The notes: generated by a model not told the origin, from the letters alone. A stretch of 64,000 nucleotides of DNA from Paenibacillus sp. FSL R7-0337 (GCF_037969875.1 NZ_CP150218.1:4836001-4900000); one strand, 5' to 3'; shown: positions 34,236 through 43,690, counted from the first letter of the stretch. Numbers and translations are program-made.

Positions 34236-35023
34236 AGGTGTCGGAGGCTTGTGCGTGGCTTGGGGTCGCGAGAGCTACCTACTACCGCTGGAAGGCTGCC
34301 AGGACTCAACGTACAGATCGGATGGTGGAAAAGATAAGGCAGCTTTGCACTCTGCACAAATTCCGGTACGGTTACCGTAAAATCACGGCACTCCTTCGGG
34401 TAGAAGAGCCTATAAACCATAAACGGGTCCAGCGTATCATGCAGCGTGAGGGATTACAGTGCCGTGTGAGGATGAAGAAACGAAAGACTACGGGGCAACC
34501 GGCACAACCTGCAGAACATCTGTTAAAGCGGCAATTTCATGCAGCAGCTCCCTTGCAAAAACTGGTCACAGATATTACGTATTTGCCGTTTGGCGGCAAG
34601 ATGTTGTACCTTTCAAGTATTTTGGATCTGTACAACGGAGAAATTGTCGCTTACAGTATAGCGGACAAGCAGGACACGTCCTTTGTATTGGATACGCTGG
34701 GCCAACTTCCAGAGCGGGCCAACATGCTGCTCCACAGCGATCAGGGCAGTGTGTATACGTCTCAGGCGTACCAGGCGGCAGTCAAAGAAAAAGGCATTAC
34801 CATGAGCATGTCCCGTAAAGGAACGCCCGCGGATAATGCCCCCATCGAATCGTTTCATTCCACCCTAAAGTCTGAAACGTTCTACCTCGAAGATCTCATG
34901 TGTACAACGACAGCAATCGTTGAACGGACCGTTCGAGACTACATCACCTACTATAACTCAATTCGGATTCAGGCGAAACTAAATAACCAGTCGCCGGTGG
35001 ATTTTCGGCGACTGGCTGCTTAA
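34184..35023 (+). CDS. IS3 transposase OrfB (DDE integrase core)
   Basis: 279 residues with an HTH_21 domain (ACAWLGVARATYYRW) and the rve core. The first D is in VTDITYLPF, the second in LLHSDQGSVYTS and the E in NAPIESFHSTLKSE. The start is GTG after GGAGGT. No stops or frameshifts, so probably functional. Confidence 0.93.
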   Translation: MEPEVVVAWIESIRAEVKVSEACAWLGVARATYYRWKAARTQRTDRMVEKIRQLCTLHKFRYGYRKITALLRVEEPINHKRVQRIMQREGLQCRVRMKKRKTTGQPAQPAEHLLKRQFHAAAPLQKLVTDITYLPFGGKMLYLSSILDLYNGEIVAYSIADKQDTSFVLDTLGQLPERANMLLHSDQGSVYTSQAYQAAVKEKGITMSMSRKGTPADNAPIESFHSTLKSETFYLEDLMCTTTAIVERTVRDYITYYNSIRIQAKLNNQSPVDFRRLAA

Positions 35024-35064
35024 ACTTGCAAGGTGTTTTGACCCCTGTCTCACAAACAGGGTGC

Positions 35065-35089
35065 AGTCCCCACCGTAGAGGGGCTTTTT
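35065..35089 (+). terminator. weak intrinsic terminator
   Basis: AGTCCCC, a short loop, GGGGCT and five T residues. The IS3 element lies between it and doc. Confidence 0.5.
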
Positions 35090-35182
35090 ATTTTGCCTTT
35101 TTACAGCGCTAAGGTGCGGTGGGGGAGAGGAGGGAGGGGATTCATTATAAAAATATAGATTATTAGGATAAAATTGGGTTTA

Positions 35183-35200
35183 CATAATGGAATCATTATG
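35183..35200 (+). promoter_or_regulatory. perfect palindromic operator
   Basis: CATAATG-GAAT-CATTATG (18 bp) lies 40 bases before the RHH protein start. A good site for autoregulation by that protein. Confidence 0.6.
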
Positions 35201-35239
35201 TTACTGTAAAAGAAACTCAAAAATAGGATGTGAATCTCA

Positions 35240-35563
35240 ATGGCTGCTAAAAAAATGGGTAGACCGCCTTCTGTCAATCCAAAAAATGAACAACTATCTG
35301 TAAAGATGGATAAAACCACTGAGACGATATTGGACAACTACTGCCTTAAACATAATGTCAAAAGGCCTGCAGCCGTGCGTGAAGCCATCTCCCGACTTAA
35401 TGAAGAGGAAACACGGTATTTTTGGAGTCCGGAGTGGAAGCAATTGCTTGAAGACAACGAGAGCACTTTATTAAAAGGGACAGAGGATCTACAGCACACG
35501 CTTAGCTTGCTTCTTTCGTTGATACGGGATATGAAAACAAAAACAGGGAGTGAAGAGGAATGA
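35240..35563 (+). CDS. ribbon-helix-helix-like regulator
   Basis: 107 residues. After a basic tail (MAAKKMGRPPSVNPKNEQ) comes a strand-helix-helix (LSVKMDKTTETILDNYCLKH; RPAAVREAISRLNEE) typical of CopG/MetJ-type DNA-binding proteins, then a helical C-terminus. It overlaps the secreted stalk protein by 4 bases, so it may control that unit. The palindrome at 35183 is the likely target. Confidence 0.7.
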   Translation: MAAKKMGRPPSVNPKNEQLSVKMDKTTETILDNYCLKHNVKRPAAVREAISRLNEEETRYFWSPEWKQLLEDNESTLLKGTEDLQHTLSLLLSLIRDMKTKTGSEEE

Positions 35564-36456
35564 GATCCATTCGGTTAAGATTTGGCAGTGCGATTCTAGC
35601 CATGATTATGTTGTTAGGTTTGGTAGCGAGTGCCGCCTCTGCAGCTCAGGTCACGGTCTCGGTACAGGTTAATGGAACAGCGCTCAAGTTCCCGGACGCG
35701 AAGCCGTACTATGAGAATAACCGGGTCATGATACCGATCCGGTTCGTCAGTGAAGCGCTGGGGGCGAAGGTGGGCTATGGCCTGGATCGATCCGTAACGA
35801 TTGAGTTAGGTACGAAGAAAATCCTGATGAAGATCAACAGCGATACTGTTACGGTTAACTCGGTCATTCAGAAGCTGGATGTACCTGCGCGTCTGCAACA
35901 GAACCGTACTTATGTACCCTTACGGTTTGTTTCTGAGGCTCTCGGTGCGGGTGTGGGCTGGAATCAAGAAAAACGTCTGGTGACGATTACGACAGGAGCA
36001 ACTGCAACACCGGTAGCGAGTCCGTCTCCTTCGGCCACGCCTGCTGGCGGTGGGAATAATATGTTTTCTGTAGGACTTAAGTGGGGAGGAGAGACCGAAC
36101 TGGGTAAGGCTTTGTTTCTCGATAACATGAAGATTGCGAATGGAAAACTGACTTTTACTTTGCCAAAGATTTCGGAAGGTGCAAGTAAATACGCTGCAGA
36201 TGGCACTTCTGTAAAGTTAACTCCTGGACAAACATACTCGTATACCATCGGTAAGGGGGCAGGATTCATTACGATCTCTAAACCTGAGACTAGTGGAAAC
36301 GGCTGGGAAGGTTATGGTATTTTTCTGGACACCAGTATTAATGAAGATATGAGTAAGTTATTTGGTAGTATTAAAAATGATGTAATCGTGTTTGGTGAAG
36401 GAAATAGTGGTTCCACATTAACAGAGGTAATTCAATTGTCAAAAGCCTTGAAGTAG
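35560..36456 (+). CDS. secreted protein with copper-amine-oxidase-like stalk domains
   Basis: 298 residues: a signal peptide, then two stalk-domain repeats (RVMIPIRFVSEALGAKV; YVPLRFVSEALGAGVGWN), a Ser/Pro linker (TPVASPSPSATPAGG) and a beta-rich domain of unknown type. Such N-terminal copper-amine-oxidase-like units are found on wall-bound proteins of Paenibacillus and relatives and are not catalytic. Starts by overlap with the RHH gene; followed by a terminator. Confidence 0.82.
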   Translation: MRSIRLRFGSAILAMIMLLGLVASAASAAQVTVSVQVNGTALKFPDAKPYYENNRVMIPIRFVSEALGAKVGYGLDRSVTIELGTKKILMKINSDTVTVNSVIQKLDVPARLQQNRTYVPLRFVSEALGAGVGWNQEKRLVTITTGATATPVASPSPSATPAGGGNNMFSVGLKWGGETELGKALFLDNMKIANGKLTFTLPKISEGASKYAADGTSVKLTPGQTYSYTIGKGAGFITISKPETSGNGWEGYGIFLDTSINEDMSKLFGSIKNDVIVFGEGNSGSTLTEVIQLSKALK

Positions 36457-36492
36457 TATCGAATTGGATTTGTAGTTTTAATTCAAGTCTTG

Positions 36493-36527
36493 AGAGTCTG
36501 ATCGCGTATTGCGACAGGCTCTTTTTT
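36493..36527 (+). terminator. intrinsic terminator
   Basis: AGAGTCTGATCGC-GTAT-TGCGACAGGCTCT and six T residues. Confidence 0.8.
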
Positions 36528-36566
36528 ATGCAGAGTCTCATATTTTTTTCTGGAGGGGAAAGCGAA

Positions 36567-38957
36567 TTGAAAACGCTCAGGATAAGCAAGGTTTTTCTGT
36601 TAGTTATGATCAGCGTGTTATTGCTTGCTCAAGGAGTTTCGGCGGCGGGAACCCCGATGCTACACAAATATGTCCAATGGGATTATGAAAAAGAGGAGGG
36701 TTTTGGTTTTGCCGGATACATCCCGGCTCTTGAGAAGCAGGTTGTGAATAATCCTTGGCAGCTATATCGATGGGCGGGACTGTTCACTTTTGCGGATGGG
36801 CAGACTCGAATAGTCCCTAATTACGATGTCTTTAACGTTAAGAAGACACCAGATGATGAGAACTTCAGCAAGGAGAATGGGTTTGGTCTAGTTTATAAAA
36901 GTGAAGCAGCGCTGGGAGACTTATTTGACTCTATTTGGTCTGGACAATCGATTGATTCAAAACAGCGATTGTATTTCCGGGATCGGTTTGTTCAGACGGC
37001 AAGTGATCCTATATTTAAATCAGGACATGAATATTACTATATTATTCAGTATGCTTTTCCGTTCCTCCGCACATCCGGCATTGTCCCGCGCATGGGCATT
37101 AAGTTCAACAGCACTCAAAAGATCAGCGCTGACTCCTACCGAGCGCTCTATGATGTTTCTCCTTGGCCTAAATTGACAGTATCCCAGGGAAATGCACTGA
37201 ATGTGGCCTTTTCTTCCTATGGCTACTCCGAACGGGACATTCGGGTCATCGCAGCCCCTAAGGGGGCATTTCCGGATTTATCCAAAGTGGTTAGTCTAAC
37301 GGATGGTAAACTGATCCATGCTAGTGAAGCGATCCATAACGGCAATGTAAGCGTGAATGCAAGGGACATCTCCAAAGTCCTTGGTAAAGATGTTGATATC
37401 ATCGTGGATGATGGGTATGGCCGGACAGCTATTAAGAGCATTTCCCTCCCGGATGAGCAGGCGCTGGATTTTGTACCTACAAAGCTGACGCTCACGGATG
37501 GTGGTCAACTTTGGGTGAAATTCCAGTACAACGGTGATGATATAATGGCCTCCGATTATGTGAATACGCGGGGGATGCCGATGAATGCGGCAGTCAAGAT
37601 TGGGGGCGTGCTTACCGCTGAGTTTTCGCTGGCCTCGATGTATAACTCTCTTCCAGCGACAATAACGAATGGACAAGAATTCAATTACATGCTCGGTAAA
37701 ATAGAGATTGGTGATGATCCGGGGAAGTACTATATCAAAGTAGATGCTACGATCAATAACCCTGTCCATCAGGATCGGGCGCTGGAGTCACCAGCGTTGG
37801 CTTACAACAACAATAGGCTACATGGGGAATGGATGATTGAGCGTGTAGCTCCGAAGGCTGATTTGATTGCAGTATCGATCACGGCTTCGCCGAATTCCAT
37901 AACCAAGGGTAGTCAGTCCAGCATCATCGGCAAGGTTAAGAACGACAGTGCGACAGCGCAGAATGATGTACTCATTCGTTTCTATGATAACGCCAGCACA
38001 ATCTATGAGACGCGAAAATCTTTTGCTGCGGGTCAGACGCTAACCGTGGGTCCTTTTAATTGGACAGGCACCTCGACAGGGGTTCACAATCTTACGCTCT
38101 CCGTAGATCCTGAGAAAGAAAAAGTAGATCAGAATCGGAGCAATAATATAGTCACGACAGGCTGTAGTGTTGTCTCAGGTGCTTCAGGGAGTGGGAGCGA
38201 ATGTAATCAGCCGGGGGCTGCTGGTGAATGGTCAGTGTCTTACCCAGTAATTACTGGTTATCCTACGAAGTATTACACTTCGAGCTACACAACGGCGGAT
38301 GGTAAGACTCACTACTTCACTGAGTATTACACAGACTACGGTGACCCTAACTGGAGCAATACTCCTGTAACGTACCAGGAGCATCTGAAGATCTCAGCAG
38401 AAGTAAACACCAAGCAAGGCATAGCAACAGATCTCAACCACCCCAAAGAGACGGATAGGGAGAGTCGTGGTTCCTGGGAGATTATCCCCTACGCCAAGAA
38501 AAGCGGAAAGGATGCCAATGCAATTACCAGAGCCGGTTACGGCATTGAGCTAAAAGTGAATACAACGTACAACACAAATTGGGAGACGAAGATACCGACA
38601 GGCCTAGAAGAAACAGCATATCCGTTAGGGGGAACTTACTACGGCCCGGATGCGGTGTACGCTACCTTCTATGACCCGAACTGGAAGTACGAGCGTCAGG
38701 TCAAACTGGAGAAGACCGGTGGGGACCGCAATAATGCGACCTGGGAGTTACCATTGACCAAGATCACCTCCGACTCTGGCAAAGTCTATCAGAGCCGCAA
38801 ATACATGACCTCTATGAATGCTACAGATGGTTATTACCGGATCAAGATATCAACTGATCCTGCAGGAATGAATGGGTTAGTGACATGTATCACGAAGCAA
38901 GTTGAGATCTATGGTGGAATGTATGACGATGTGCAGAATGTAAGACGGACAAAATAA
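36567..38957 (+). CDS. large secreted protein with CARDB domain
   Basis: 796 residues from TTG 36567, after GGAGGGG. Signal peptide (VFLLVMISVLLLAQGVSAAG), long unassigned beta-rich regions and a CARDB-type Ig domain at about residues 430-545 (SSIIGKVKNDSATAQNDVLI; NLTLSVDPEKEKVDQNRSNN). No sortase signal or membrane anchor is seen at the C-terminus. Codon use and position suggest it is part of the Tad-linked surface system. The specific function is unknown. Confidence 0.75.
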   Translation: MKTLRISKVFLLVMISVLLLAQGVSAAGTPMLHKYVQWDYEKEEGFGFAGYIPALEKQVVNNPWQLYRWAGLFTFADGQTRIVPNYDVFNVKKTPDDENFSKENGFGLVYKSEAALGDLFDSIWSGQSIDSKQRLYFRDRFVQTASDPIFKSGHEYYYIIQYAFPFLRTSGIVPRMGIKFNSTQKISADSYRALYDVSPWPKLTVSQGNALNVAFSSYGYSERDIRVIAAPKGAFPDLSKVVSLTDGKLIHASEAIHNGNVSVNARDISKVLGKDVDIIVDDGYGRTAIKSISLPDEQALDFVPTKLTLTDGGQLWVKFQYNGDDIMASDYVNTRGMPMNAAVKIGGVLTAEFSLASMYNSLPATITNGQEFNYMLGKIEIGDDPGKYYIKVDATINNPVHQDRALESPALAYNNNRLHGEWMIERVAPKADLIAVSITASPNSITKGSQSSIIGKVKNDSATAQNDVLIRFYDNASTIYETRKSFAAGQTLTVGPFNWTGTSTGVHNLTLSVDPEKEKVDQNRSNNIVTTGCSVVSGASGSGSECNQPGAAGEWSVSYPVITGYPTKYYTSSYTTADGKTHYFTEYYTDYGDPNWSNTPVTYQEHLKISAEVNTKQGIATDLNHPKETDRESRGSWEIIPYAKKSGKDANAITRAGYGIELKVNTTYNTNWETKIPTGLEETAYPLGGTYYGPDAVYATFYDPNWKYERQVKLEKTGGDRNNATWELPLTKITSDSGKVYQSRKYMTSMNATDGYYRIKISTDPAGMNGLVTCITKQVEIYGGMYDDVQNVRRTK

Positions 38958-38971
38958 ACAGAAAGTAGCTA

Positions 38972-38997
38972 ACCCCATCGTTCTCGGTGGGGTATTA
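38972..38997 (+). terminator. terminator-like hairpin
   Basis: ACCCCA, a 10-base loop, TGGGGT followed by ATTACTT. Weak U tract. Confidence 0.45.
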
Positions 38998-39000
38998 CTT

Positions 39001-39021
39001 GTGAGCACCGAGAGGGCTCAC
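39001..39021 (+). promoter_or_regulatory. GTGAGC hairpin in the leader of a small ORF
   Basis: GTGAGC-N9-GCTCAC perfect hairpin, five bases before the AAAAGGAGGG ribosome site of the small ORF at 39037. Confidence 0.35.
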
Positions 39022-39036
39022 TAAAAGGAGGGAATT

Positions 39037-39117
39037 ATGATATCTAACTTATTTACATTGCTGAAGGTAATCGTGATCTGTGGCCTGCAACTGTTATTCC
39101 CGGATCTAGGAGTATAA
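39037..39117 (+). CDS. 26-aa membrane peptide
   Basis: ATG after AAAAGGAGGGAATT. The peptide MISNLFTLLKVIVICGLQLL, then FPDLGV, is a single hydrophobic helix. It ends 4 bp before cpaA, so both are probably translated from one mRNA. Unknown function; it could set up coupling or be a short pilus component. Confidence 0.5.
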   Translation: MISNLFTLLKVIVICGLQLLFPDLGV

Positions 39118-39121
39118 AGTG

Positions 39122-39541
39122 ATGGCCATAGTTAATATGCTGCTGATAATGAGTCTAATCATGCTTTGCTGCTGGTTCAGCTACACGGATATCACGGAGC
39201 GGCGAATTTCCAATAAGCTAACGTACCCAGCCATTATGATATTACTGATGTTCCGGATTCTGTGTAGTCAGGAATACTTGTGGGGGCTGGTCCCAGGTGT
39301 AGTGTTCTTCCTGATCTTCATGATCAGCCCCCGATCCCTGGGGGCTGGTGATGTGAAACTGGTTGTGTTGGTTGGATTATGTATCGGCTTGGAAAGAGAG
39401 GTGGTAGCTTTGTTGTTGATGTGTATTTTTGTTTTTCTGTATCAGGGAGGAAGAAAGCTGTTGTCACTGGAGGCCCAACTCGCTGTGCCGCTGGCACCAT
39501 TTCTGACTTTAGGCCTACTAGGAATTGTTGTCGCTTTATGA
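39122..39541 (+). CDS. cpaA: CpaA/TadV-type prepilin peptidase
   Basis: About 139 residues, a multi-pass membrane protein (peptidase A24). The two catalytic aspartates are visible in YTDITERRISNKLT and GAGDVKL. Its likely substrates are the pilin-like proteins at 24945-26041, 13 kb upstream, since no other prepilin peptidase is seen here. ATG at 39122 or the GTG three bases before are both possible. Confidence 0.85.
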   Translation: MAIVNMLLIMSLIMLCCWFSYTDITERRISNKLTYPAIMILLMFRILCSQEYLWGLVPGVVFFLIFMISPRSLGAGDVKLVVLVGLCIGLEREVVALLLMCIFVFLYQGGRKLLSLEAQLAVPLAPFLTLGLLGIVVAL

Positions 39542-39635
39542 CTTTAAATTGTCGATTTACAGATTGTTACAATCATGTTAATGTGAAACTACACTGATCG
39601 GAAGCACCGGCGTGTAGTCCGAAAGAATCGGCGCA

Positions 39636-39672
39636 ATCGCCCTGTTAGCTTAGGCTGGCAGGGCGATTTTTG
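39636..39672 (+). terminator. intrinsic terminator
   Basis: ATCGCCCTG, a 14-base loop, CAGGGCGAT and T tract. Confidence 0.8.
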
Positions 39673-39780
39673 GTTAGTTAATTAATTATTTTTGGTCTGA
39701 TTGTTTAAGTTGATAAGAAGGTTGCCTAAGTCTGGAACAATTGTCGTCAGATAATCTTAATTCTAAAGGTGGCTGAATGT

Positions 39781-42006
39781 ATGAAGAACATCAAAGTTAC
39801 GATAGAGAATTGTTATGGTATAAGTAAATTAGAACACGAATTTGACTTTACTGAAACAAATTCTTATGTAATTTATGCGCCAAATGGGGTTATGAAGTCT
39901 TCTTTTGCTAATGTATTTGATGACTACAGTAAGGACAAAGACTCAAGCGATTTAGTTTTTAGAGACCGTATATCATTGCGAAAAATAATCGATGCATCAG
40001 GTGATGATGTTAATAGAGATTCAATTTTCGTAATTAGACCCTATGAGAAAAAATTCAAATCAAATCGTGTTTCCACTTTGCTCGTAAAAGAAGAATTGAA
40101 AAAAAGGTACTCAGAAATTCATGAAAAGATAGATAGCGCTAAAGACTTACTCATGAAAGAGTTGAAGAAAAAGACTAAACTAAATAAAGTTGAAGATGAA
40201 ATTACTAGTGCTTTTAATGCGGGGAAATCAAAAATTATAGAAATATTGTATCAACTTGAGGATTCAGTTTCAGCTGATAGTTTGATTTATCCGTTTTCAA
40301 GTATTTCTTATAAGGTGGTATTTGATGAGAAGGTTGTTGAGTTTCTATCTACTGGAGATTTTAAGTATCAAATCAAGCAATACATAGAGAAGTACAATGA
40401 TCTAATAAAAAACTCGAATTTTTTACGGAAAGAGTTTAACCATTACCATGCCACTACTGTTCAGAAAAATTTATTGGATAATGGGTTTTTCAAGGCTGAG
40501 CATACAATTAATATGAATATGAAAGGTGTTAAAACAGAGATAACTTCAGCATCCGAGCTGTCAAAGCTAATAGATGAAGAGAAAAATAAAATTTTATCGG
40601 ATATCCAACTTCAAAAAATATTTGAAACTATTGATAAAAAAATTTCAAATGCTCAATTAAGAGAGTTTAGAGATTATTTATTCGAGAACCAAAATTTATT
40701 GATTGAACTAGAGAATATTCAAAATCTAAAGAAGAAAGTTTGGCTTTCTTATCTTCAGCAACATTCCATTTTATATCTCAATTTAATTAAGGAATACAAG
40801 GACGGACAAGTTGAGTTAAAAAAGATAATTAAGCAGGCGAATGAAGAAAAAACGGATTGGGAAAATGTAATTGATATTTTTAATAGAAGATTTTATGTGC
40901 CATATACCCTTAGAATGAGTAATAAATCAGATAGCGTATTACGAGACGAAGCGCCTAGTGTTGAGTACGTTTTTAAAGATCGAGATGAAAATTCCGAAAC
41001 TGTAAGTGAGGAAATATTGCTATCGATATTGAGTCAGGGTGAAACAAGAGCTCTTTATTTGTTAAACATTATTTTTGAAATTGAGTGCAGGAGAAAGCAA
41101 GGTCTACAGACATTACTAATTATTGATGATATTGCTGATTCCTTCGATTATAAAAATAAGTACGCTATTATTGAGTATCTAAAAGAAATCTCTGATTCGG
41201 AAAATTTCAGTTTAGTGATATTAACACATAATTTCGATTTCTACCGAACAGTACAAGACAGAATAAACACGAATAAATTTACTCAATCATATATGGCAGT
41301 GAGGAACGTTGATTCTATAAACTTAATAAATCCTGGATATAAATATATAAGTAATCCTTTCGTGAACTGGAAAAAAGACTTGAATGACAAAGTTAAATTA
41401 ATTGCTTCTATTTCATTTGCTAGAAATATAGCTGAATATGTAGGGGATACAGTGAATTTTAACAAACTCACTTCAATTCTACATAAGAAAGATGATTCTG
41501 GAATGCTTTTAATAAAAGATATTGAAAGTTCCTATAAAGAAATTTTTAAAGACATGGATCATTTGGTACTGAACGATCAGGATAAGTATGTATTAGATGT
41601 GATTTTTGAAGTAGCTGAACAACTTTGTGCCGAGTCAACAGAAACAGCTTTGAATTTGGAAAATAAAATTGTGTTATCGATAGCAACAAGAATTAATGCA
41701 GAAGTGTATATGATTTCAAAAATAAACGATCCTACATTTGTTTCGAAAATAAAAAGTAACCAGACAGGTAAATTATTTGGTCGATTCAAACGTGATTATT
41801 CTAATGAGGTAGAGGCTATAAAAATACTTGAAAAAGTAAATCTTATGACACCTGAAAATATACACTTAAACTCATTTATGTTTGAACCTATACTGGATTT
41901 AACTGAACATCACTTAAAAGATCTTTATGTGTGTGTGAAAAAATTAATTATATCGGAGGAACAAAGTGCAATATTTGCTGCCACAGCAGCAGAAGAAGTG
42001 AATTAA
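39781..42006 (+). CDS. SMC/ABC-like ATPase, candidate defence protein
   Basis: 741 residues from ATG 39781 (AAAGGTGG upstream). Walker A is unusual: IYAPNGVMKSSF at about residues 31-42, with Met where a Gly normally precedes the Lys. A long charged, coiled-coil-like middle follows (about residues 90-340). The ABC signature-like LLSILSQGETRALYLL is near 413, Walker B TLLIIDDIADSFD near 444 and an H-loop LTHNFDFYR near 480. The layout matches AAA_13/RloC-like ATPases that work in anti-phage systems, but no nuclease domain is seen in the C-terminal 230 residues. Strongly AT-rich against its neighbours. Confidence 0.78.
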   Translation: MKNIKVTIENCYGISKLEHEFDFTETNSYVIYAPNGVMKSSFANVFDDYSKDKDSSDLVFRDRISLRKIIDASGDDVNRDSIFVIRPYEKKFKSNRVSTLLVKEELKKRYSEIHEKIDSAKDLLMKELKKKTKLNKVEDEITSAFNAGKSKIIEILYQLEDSVSADSLIYPFSSISYKVVFDEKVVEFLSTGDFKYQIKQYIEKYNDLIKNSNFLRKEFNHYHATTVQKNLLDNGFFKAEHTINMNMKGVKTEITSASELSKLIDEEKNKILSDIQLQKIFETIDKKISNAQLREFRDYLFENQNLLIELENIQNLKKKVWLSYLQQHSILYLNLIKEYKDGQVELKKIIKQANEEKTDWENVIDIFNRRFYVPYTLRMSNKSDSVLRDEAPSVEYVFKDRDENSETVSEEILLSILSQGETRALYLLNIIFEIECRRKQGLQTLLIIDDIADSFDYKNKYAIIEYLKEISDSENFSLVILTHNFDFYRTVQDRINTNKFTQSYMAVRNVDSINLINPGYKYISNPFVNWKKDLNDKVKLIASISFARNIAEYVGDTVNFNKLTSILHKKDDSGMLLIKDIESSYKEIFKDMDHLVLNDQDKYVLDVIFEVAEQLCAESTETALNLENKIVLSIATRINAEVYMISKINDPTFVSKIKSNQTGKLFGRFKRDYSNEVEAIKILEKVNLMTPENIHLNSFMFEPILDLTEHHLKDLYVCVKKLIISEEQSAIFAATAAEEVN

Positions 42007-42232
42007 AAAGGTTTTTAGCGGTAGCAATATCAAGCAATGTAGATTTCTACACATCCCTCTGCTGGTCATTCAAAGGGGCCAGTCATACCTGCTTAGTCTT
42101 ACTAGCTTCAGCACAATCCAATTCAGTATCCTAACATTATGTAGCATTATAGCAGGTGTGGCCTTCTTTAAAAATAAGAATGAGTGAGTTTTAAAACTTC
42201 ATTAACAGTCTATAAAAGAGGAGTAAGAGCGT
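42007..42232. other. intergenic stretch with possible membrane-protein tail
   Basis: One frame ends at 42187 with STIQFSILTLCSIIAGVAFF, then KNKNE: a hydrophobic helix with a charged end but no start. It may be debris of a lost gene between the ATPase and the YaaC-like gene. Confidence 0.3.
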
Positions 42233-43264
42233 ATGGCAGTAAAAAAGGAAATATTACAACCAATTAAATACGGTTTTCCGAATTTTACAAGTGATTCAAG
42301 TTGTATAAATTTATGTGATAGCAACAAATTGATAATATCAGATATATGGGGATTTTGGGACTATGTTATAAAGAAAAATGGCGTTGAAAAAATATTTATG
42401 AGTTCACTTTTGGAACAAGCAAAGTTTTTCTATGAAGCAGCAGAAAAAAGTCCTATTAAATCTCAACCTCTGTTATATTATTATTCCTTTCTTAATTTCG
42501 CCAAAATAGTAATTAATCTTAAAATGAAATATGGAAAATGTATCTATAATCATGGAATTACACAAGCGAGGGGGAATAATAAATTTTCAAATGCTGAGAT
42601 TTCAATAATGAAACTTAAGCTAGACACAAAAAATGTATCAGCAGAATTGGAAAAGGTGTTAAACGAGAAGGATATATCGAGTAACTTATCGTTAAATGTA
42701 AAACAATTATTAAATCATTGTGTTGGAATACATAGAACATATTCAGAGATATATAATCAAAAAGAAGTATTCTATAGAATTATGAATGAGGAGTTAATCA
42801 AATATGGTAGAGAACTGATTTTTAAGGCTGAAGTGAAGTGTAGTAGAGAAGATATTGTTACTCTTGAGTCTCAAGGTTATACATTGAGAACGGAAGAAGG
42901 AAAAACCAAAGTTATTGAAAGCTATATTATGCCCTCTAGTAGAGTTACTAGGAAATGTTATTACGAACTAGCACGGATCTTAAGAGACAAAGGTATATGG
43001 TATTATATTGGTACTAATGGATATGTTAATTACCTATCAGCTAGTAATATTTCAAGATACTCTCCAGAATTTATTATTTACAATGTAATGTTCTACTTGG
43101 GATCAATTACAAGATACTATCCATATCTTTTTGATGAAATTTTTTCTGCTAAAGAACAGTGGCTAATGGGAGAATTCTTAACTACTCAGCCTAAACAATT
43201 CATTTACCTAACTACAGCAAAAATACTTAGTCAAGATGTATTGAAAGCATATGCGGATTTTTAG
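42233..43264 (+). CDS. YaaC-like protein
   Basis: 343 residues; GAGGAGTAAGAG upstream. The segment SQPLLYYYSFLNFAKIVINL, followed by a HG motif (IYNHGITQARG), resembles the YaaC family (Bacillus subtilis YaaC), a helical protein of uncertain biochemical role. It is AT-rich like the ATPase before it and runs in the same direction about 230 bp downstream. A paired role with the ATPase, for instance as effector or sensor, is a hypothesis. Confidence 0.65.
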   Translation: MAVKKEILQPIKYGFPNFTSDSSCINLCDSNKLIISDIWGFWDYVIKKNGVEKIFMSSLLEQAKFFYEAAEKSPIKSQPLLYYYSFLNFAKIVINLKMKYGKCIYNHGITQARGNNKFSNAEISIMKLKLDTKNVSAELEKVLNEKDISSNLSLNVKQLLNHCVGIHRTYSEIYNQKEVFYRIMNEELIKYGRELIFKAEVKCSREDIVTLESQGYTLRTEEGKTKVIESYIMPSSRVTRKCYYELARILRDKGIWYYIGTNGYVNYLSASNISRYSPEFIIYNVMFYLGSITRYYPYLFDEIFSAKEQWLMGEFLTTQPKQFIYLTTAKILSQDVLKAYADF

Positions 43265-43690
43265 TAAGACAGAATGTAAATGTATTGAACTGACTTGAAG
43301 TGACAGTGGATTCTGCGGAGTAGAGATGTGCTACTTATCTGGGAGTGATTTGAGCAAAGGTATGATTAAGGCTGGTCTCCAAATGACTTTATAAAAGTGA
43401 CCACATAATTACTTCAGTTTAAATAGAACCGAAGAAATACAGTGATCACTTTGGTCACAAATTTGGTCGCGAACTCTTTATAATCCAATTTACCTTATAG
43501 TCCCGAACCCCAATAAAATCAACGATTCACTAATAGAGTTTTAGGGGTTATCCCTTTCCTCTATATCAGTTGGTTAGAGCGGTCAGCTTGCGGTACAGAT
43601 ATGAAGTTAAGGCATACTAAACTAAACTTATGCTGTGATAAGATGAATAAATTGGCCGCGGGCTCTGGCCGGGACAAAATAAGATTGTTT
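43265..43690. other. intergenic stretch with tRNA D-arm-like fragment
   Basis: No ORF is supported. At about 43563-43583 the sequence TATCAGTTGGTTAGAGCGG matches the D-stem and loop of a bacterial tRNA, but no matching acceptor, anticodon or T arm follows. Confidence 0.4.

Larger units (their letters stand above)
33802..35054 (+). mobile_element. IS3-family insertion sequence
   Basis: Inverted repeats TGTGAGACA...TCAAAACACCTT (from 33802) and AAGGTGTTTTGA...TGTCTCACA (to 35054) bound two overlapping reading frames. No matching 3-bp duplication is seen at the flanks (TAA against AAC). It lies just after doc, in front of a weak terminator. Confidence 0.9.

Noticed and set aside
33790..35066. 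Target-site duplication around the IS3 element
   Set aside because: The bases next to the inverted repeats (TAA and AAC) do not match, so no duplication can be claimed.
39592..39640. Possible riboswitch after cpaA (GAAGCACCGGCGTGTAGTCC)
   Set aside because: The sequence has some GC-rich pairing, but it does not match the conserved core of cobalamin, c-di-GMP or other classes known to me, and no gene follows closely before the terminator.
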